A stretch of 7,314 bases of DNA from positions 1 through 7,314 of the forward strand of contig JAEZPL010000737.1 in assembly GCA_023413605.1 (NCBI GenBank), written 5' to 3'. Shown here in pieces: positions 4,519 to 7,314 of this stretch. A program made the position numbers and the translations under genes. The notes below the pieces were generated by a model. That model was not told where the DNA came from, ran no database searches, and worked only from the letters and a program-made list of their open reading frames with translations. Each line of letters begins with the position of its first letter. Position 1 is the first letter of the stretch. Source of the stretch: Pseudomonadota bacterium (GTDB lineage Bacteria > Pseudomonadota > Alphaproteobacteria > Azospirillales > Azospirillaceae).

Positions 4519-5451
4519 ATGACTTCCAATGACATGGACTCCGGCCGCCTCGATGTTCTGGTCGTCGGCGGTGGCCCAGCCGGGCTGACCGCGGCCATCT
4601 ATCTGGCGCGCTATCGCCGCCGCTTTCTGGTGGTGGACGCCGGGGCCAGCCGGGCCTCCTGGATTCCGCTGTCGCACAACCACGCGGGCTTTCCCGACGG
4701 AGTGACCGGGAACGAGTTGCTGGCCCGCATGCGCGCCCAGGCCGAACGCTACGGCGCCCCCATCCGGCCCGGCACGGTGGAAACGGTGGAACGGGCGGAG
4801 GACGGATTCCTCGCCCGCACGCAGGATGGACGGGAGTATCGCGCCCGCACGGTGCTGACCGCCACCGGCGTGATCGACCTGGAGCCGCAGCTTCCCAACC
4901 TCTACCAAGCCGTGCAGCGCGGGCTGATCCGCCATTGCCCGATCTGCGACGGGTTCGAGGTCATCGACCACCGCATCGGCGTCATCGGCCACGGCACCGA
5001 CGCGCTGGGAGAGGCGCTGTTCCTGCGCACCTATTCCCGCGACATCACCCTGTTGACGCTCGGCGAACCCATGAAGCTGGAGGAGGCGGAAGAGCGCCGC
5101 ATGGCCGAAGCCGGAATCCGCGCCGTGGAGGAGCCGGTGGCGGAGGTCCATTGCGAGGGCGGCCGGATCGCCGCGCTGACCACGGCGTCGGGCGAGCGGC
5201 TGACCTTCGACACGGTCTATTCCGCGCTGGGCACGGTGGCGCGCACCGATCCCGTGAAGAACCTAGGCGTGCGCGTCAGCCCGGACGGGCGGTTGGTGAC
5301 GGACGGCCATCAGCAGACGGGGCTGGAGGGGCTCTACGCCGCCGGAGACATCGTGGACGGCCTGAACCAGATCTCCGTCGCCATGGGGCAGGCGGCCATC
5401 GCCGCCACCGCGATCCACCGCCGTTTGCAGATCGAGGATGGAGAGCTTTAG
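4519..5451 (+). CDS. Thioredoxin-reductase-like FAD-dependent disulfide oxidoreductase
   Basis: This 310-residue flavoprotein has the low-molecular-weight thioredoxin reductase layout. The FAD dinucleotide-binding motif is VVGGGPAGL (15-23). The redox-active pair is Cys140/Cys143 in HCPICDG (139-145), inside the second nucleotide-binding domain. A glycine-rich stretch GVIGHGTDALGEA (154-166) marks the pyridine-nucleotide site, and the closing FAD motif is LYAAGDIVDGLNQISVAMGQAA (272-293). The HRRxxxR motif that holds the NADPH phosphate in classical thioredoxin reductase is absent (LGEPMKLEE at 181-189 instead), so it may prefer NADH or another donor, or act on a substrate other than thioredoxin. 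ATG 4519 is used, but no good ribosome site is seen; 4534 is an alternative and coupling to the preceding stop at 4513 is plausible. It lies directly upstream of coxB in the same direction. Confidence 0.88.
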   Translation: MTSNDMDSGRLDVLVVGGGPAGLTAAIYLARYRRRFLVVDAGASRASWIPLSHNHAGFPDGVTGNELLARMRAQAERYGAPIRPGTVETVERAEDGFLARTQDGREYRARTVLTATGVIDLEPQLPNLYQAVQRGLIRHCPICDGFEVIDHRIGVIGHGTDALGEALFLRTYSRDITLLTLGEPMKLEEAEERRMAEAGIRAVEEPVAEVHCEGGRIAALTTASGERLTFDTVYSALGTVARTDPVKNLGVRVSPDGRLVTDGHQQTGLEGLYAAGDIVDGLNQISVAMGQAAIAATAIHRRLQIEDGEL

Positions 5452-5487
5452 CCGGGCATGAACTTTCCCCCTGTTCGGCTGTTCAGG

Positions 5488-5521
5488 CCAGGAGGGGCGC
5501 TGTCGTGGAGCGCCGTCCTGG
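5488..5521 (+). promoter_or_regulatory. Stem-loop just upstream of the coxB ribosome site
   Basis: CCAGGA (5488-5493) pairs with TCCTGG (5516-5521), and GGCGCT (5496-5501) pairs with AGCGCC (5509-5514) around a 7-nt loop, with a small GG/G internal loop between. It ends a few nucleotides before the AGGGGG ribosome site of coxB. No T tract follows. It could mark an RNA processing point, protect the cox message, or set coxB translation apart from the flavoprotein gene. Confidence 0.45.
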
Positions 5522-5535
5522 GGCAGGGGGCAAAC

Positions 5536-6462
5536 ATGACGATCGGGACGAGAACGGTCGCAAGAGTGTGGGCCGCGGTGGCGGTCGCCGCGATGGAATA
5601 TGCGTCGGGCGCCTGGGCGCCGGCCTGGGCGCAGGGGACTCCCACACCGCCGGGACAGACGCCGCCGGAAACCACGCTTCCCGTCATCGGCGAGCCGCAT
5701 CCCTGGCAGATCTGGCATCAGCTGCCCAGTTCGCCGGTGATGGACATGATGGAGTGGTTCCATCGCCTGCTCGTCTACATCATGATCGCCATCTGCATCC
5801 TGGTGCTGGCCCTGCTGGCGGTCGTCGCCATCCGCTACAACGAGAAGAAGAACCCGGTTCCGTCCCGCACCTCCCACAACACGGTGATCGAGGTGATCTG
5901 GACCGTGGTGCCGGTGATCATCCTGGTGGTGATCGCCGTACCGTCCTTCCGCCTGCTGTACTTCGGCGACCACGTCCAGAACGCGGACATGACGCTGAAG
6001 GTCACGGGGCGGCAATGGTACTGGGACTATGAATACCCGGACCACGGCAACTTCACCTTCTCGTCCATCATGATTCCGGAGGACCAGCTCAAGCCCGGCC
6101 AGCGCCGGCTGCTGGAGGTGGACAACCGCGTGGTCCTGCCCGTCGACACCAACATCCGTCTTCTGGTGACGGCCGGCGACGTCATCCATTCCTTCGCCCT
6201 GCCGGCCTTCGGCCTGAAGGAGGACGGTGTGCCCGGCCGCCTGCACGAATCCTGGGTGCGGATCGATCGGGAAGGCGTCTATTTCGGCCAATGCTCGGAA
6301 ATCTGCGGCACCAACCACGGCTACATGCCCATCGCGATCGAGGCCGTGTCGAAGGAGCGCTTCGCCGAGTGGGTGGATCAGGCCAAGCAGAAATTCGCGA
6401 AGGCCGATCCGATCCCCGCGACGGAGGTCGCCGCCGCCCCGCAGGGAGCACCCAATCCATAA
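5536..6462 (+). CDS. coxB: Cytochrome c oxidase subunit II (CuA subunit)
   Basis: This 308-residue inner-membrane protein accepts electrons from cytochrome c at the CuA centre and passes them to subunit I. Residues 1-32 are a signal peptide (hydrophobic VWAAVAVAAM, likely cleavage after AWA, 30-32). Two transmembrane helices follow at about 78-100 and 117-141, then the periplasmic cupredoxin domain. The CuA ligands are all present: His218 in IHSFALPAF, then Cys253, Glu255, Cys257, His261 and Met264 in QCSEICGTNHGYM. The aromatic patch QWYWDYEY (160-167) is where cytochrome c docks and electrons enter. I chose ATG 5536, which has AGGGGG (5525-5530) 5 nt upstream and gives a proper signal peptide. 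The in-frame ATG at 5458 would add 26 residues ahead of it. The gene is also named ctaC and is followed 47 nt later by subunit I. Confidence 0.96.
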   Translation: MTIGTRTVARVWAAVAVAAMEYASGAWAPAWAQGTPTPPGQTPPETTLPVIGEPHPWQIWHQLPSSPVMDMMEWFHRLLVYIMIAICILVLALLAVVAIRYNEKKNPVPSRTSHNTVIEVIWTVVPVIILVVIAVPSFRLLYFGDHVQNADMTLKVTGRQWYWDYEYPDHGNFTFSSIMIPEDQLKPGQRRLLEVDNRVVLPVDTNIRLLVTAGDVIHSFALPAFGLKEDGVPGRLHESWVRIDREGVYFGQCSEICGTNHGYMPIAIEAVSKERFAEWVDQAKQKFAKADPIPATEVAAAPQGAPNP

Positions 6463-6470
6463 TTTGCTGA

Positions 6471-6484
6471 CGGGAAAGATCCCG
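6471..6484 (+). promoter_or_regulatory. Small hairpin between coxB and coxA
   Basis: CGGGA (6471-6475) and TCCCG (6480-6484) form a 5-bp stem closed by an AAGA loop, 8 nt after the coxB stop and about 15 nt before the coxA ribosome site. It may help space or stabilise the two coding regions on one message. It is too short to call a terminator. Confidence 0.3.
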
Positions 6485-6509
6485 CCGCACTGACAAGACG
6501 AGGACCGCC

Positions 6510-7314
6510 ATGGCAGAGCCCCATTCCGTTGCCGGGCACGACGCGGACCACGATCACAAGCCGGGATTCGTGCAGCGCTGGCTGTTTTCCACGAACCACA
6601 AGGACATCGGCACGCTCTATCTCGCCTTCGCGGTTTTCGCGGGCTTCGTGGGGCTGATCTTTTCCGCCATCATCCGCGCGGAACTGCAAAGCCCCGGCCT
6701 GAGCGTGGTGGCGGACGGCCAGATGTGGAACGTCTTCATCACGGCCCACGGCCTGATCATGATTTTCTTCGTGGTCATGCCGGCGCTGATCGGCGGCTTC
6801 GGCAACTGGTTCGTGCCGATCATGATCGGCGCGCCGGACATGGCCTTTCCGCGGCTGAACAACATCAGCTTCTGGTTGCTGGTCCCGGCATTTTTTCTGC
6901 TGCTCGCCTCCGCCTTCGTGGGGCAGGGGGCCGGCACGGGTTGGACGATCTACCCGCCGCTGTCGGCAAGCGTGTCTCATCCGGGGCCGTCCGTGGACAT
7001 GGGGATCTTCGCCCTGCATCTGGCGGGCGCCTCGTCGATCCTGGGCGCCGTGAACTTTATCACCACGATTTTCAACATGCGCGCGCCGGGCATGACGCTG
7101 CACAAGATGCCGCTGTTCGTCTGGTCGATGCTGGTGACGGCCTTCCTGCTGCTGCTGGCCGTGCCGGTTCTGGGTGGCGGCATCACCATGCTGCTGACCG
7201 ACCGCAACTTCGGCACCACCTTCTTCAACCCGGAAGGCGGCGGCGACCCGATCCTGTTCCAGCACCTGTTCTGGTTCTTCGGCCACCCCGAAGTCTACAT
7301 CATGATCCTGCCGG
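6510..7314 (+). CDS. coxA: Cytochrome c oxidase subunit I, C-terminus cut off by window edge
   Basis: This is the catalytic subunit of an aa3-type oxidase, which reduces oxygen to water and pumps protons; it is also named ctaD. 268 codons are visible of roughly 530 in the family. The low-spin haem ligand is His80 in TAHGLIMIFF. The D-channel entry matches IGAPDMAFPRLNN (106-118), with Asp110. The active site starts at GHPEVY (258-263): His259 as CuB ligand, Glu261 as internal proton donor, and Tyr263 cross-linked to His259 in the family. Glu261 places it in the A1 (mitochondrial-like) group. Several transmembrane helices are visible from residue 36 onward; residues 1-18 are a His/Asp-rich cytosolic tail. 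ATG 6510 has GAGGA (6500-6504) 5 nt upstream. Later cox genes (ctaB, ctaG, coxC) would be expected to the right of the window. Confidence 0.96.
   Translation, partial: MAEPHSVAGHDADHDHKPGFVQRWLFSTNHKDIGTLYLAFAVFAGFVGLIFSAIIRAELQSPGLSVVADGQMWNVFITAHGLIMIFFVVMPALIGGFGNWFVPIMIGAPDMAFPRLNNISFWLLVPAFFLLLASAFVGQGAGTGWTIYPPLSASVSHPGPSVDMGIFALHLAGASSILGAVNFITTIFNMRAPGMTLHKMPLFVWSMLVTAFLLLLAVPVLGGGITMLLTDRNFGTTFFNPEGGGDPILFQHLFWFFGHPEVYIMILP

Noticed and set aside
5458..5535. Upstream in-frame ATG for coxB at 5458
   Set aside because: It would place 26 residues before the signal peptide and has no ribosome site, while ATG 5536 has both a ribosome site and a proper signal sequence.
5263..6318. 351-residue minus-strand frame opposite the flavoprotein and coxB
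   Set aside because: It is an antisense shadow of two genes with complete motifs; its His/Asp/Gln-rich content is what reverse reading of this DNA gives.
6378..7286. 302-residue minus-strand frame opposite coxA
   Set aside because: It is antisense to subunit I, which retains its haem and CuB ligands; no recognisable domain.

Overview
The window is GC-rich chromosomal DNA from an alphaproteobacterium. The protein sequences and the coxB-coxA arrangement fit the Rhodospirillales, perhaps an Azospirillum relative. That placement rests on recognition of the sequences, not on a search. I see no tRNA, rRNA, CRISPR array, insertion sequence or phage gene. No gene-free stretch reaches 300 bases.

Left part (1-2521): a redox/quinone-handling block. 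A LysR-type regulator, cut off by the left edge, reads leftward and is divergent from a WrbA-type NAD(P)H:quinone oxidoreductase. The gap between them holds a near-perfect dyad that looks like the LysR operator. After a strong hairpin comes a Xi-class glutathione transferase (glutathionyl-hydroquinone reductase, YqjG type). WrbA reduces quinones by two electrons, and the transferase removes glutathione from glutathionyl-hydroquinones, so both deal with quinone stress.

Middle (2522-4177): small genes of unknown or general role. They are a 119-residue exported Arg/Asp-rich protein, a convergent 125-residue four-cysteine protein, and an orphan HPt (histidine phosphotransfer) domain protein on the minus strand. 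Between the last two lies an AT-rich intergenic island with promoter-like and dyad elements that stands out from the GC-rich surroundings.

Right part (4178-7314): a likely operon on the plus strand. A two-helix membrane protein is followed 5 nt later by a thioredoxin-reductase-like flavoprotein that has a CPIC redox pair but no recognisable NADPH-phosphate motif. After an 84-nt gap come coxB (CuA subunit II of an aa3-type cytochrome c oxidase) and coxA (subunit I, cut off by the right edge). Stem-loops sit directly before the membrane-protein gene, before coxB and before coxA. The first pairs with the only good Shine-Dalgarno sequence of its gene and overlaps two competing stems.

Most of the window is ordinary core metabolism. 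The parts most worth checking are the leader RNA structure at 4114-4176, the flavoprotein/membrane-protein pair ahead of the oxidase genes, and the LysR-wrbA operator.
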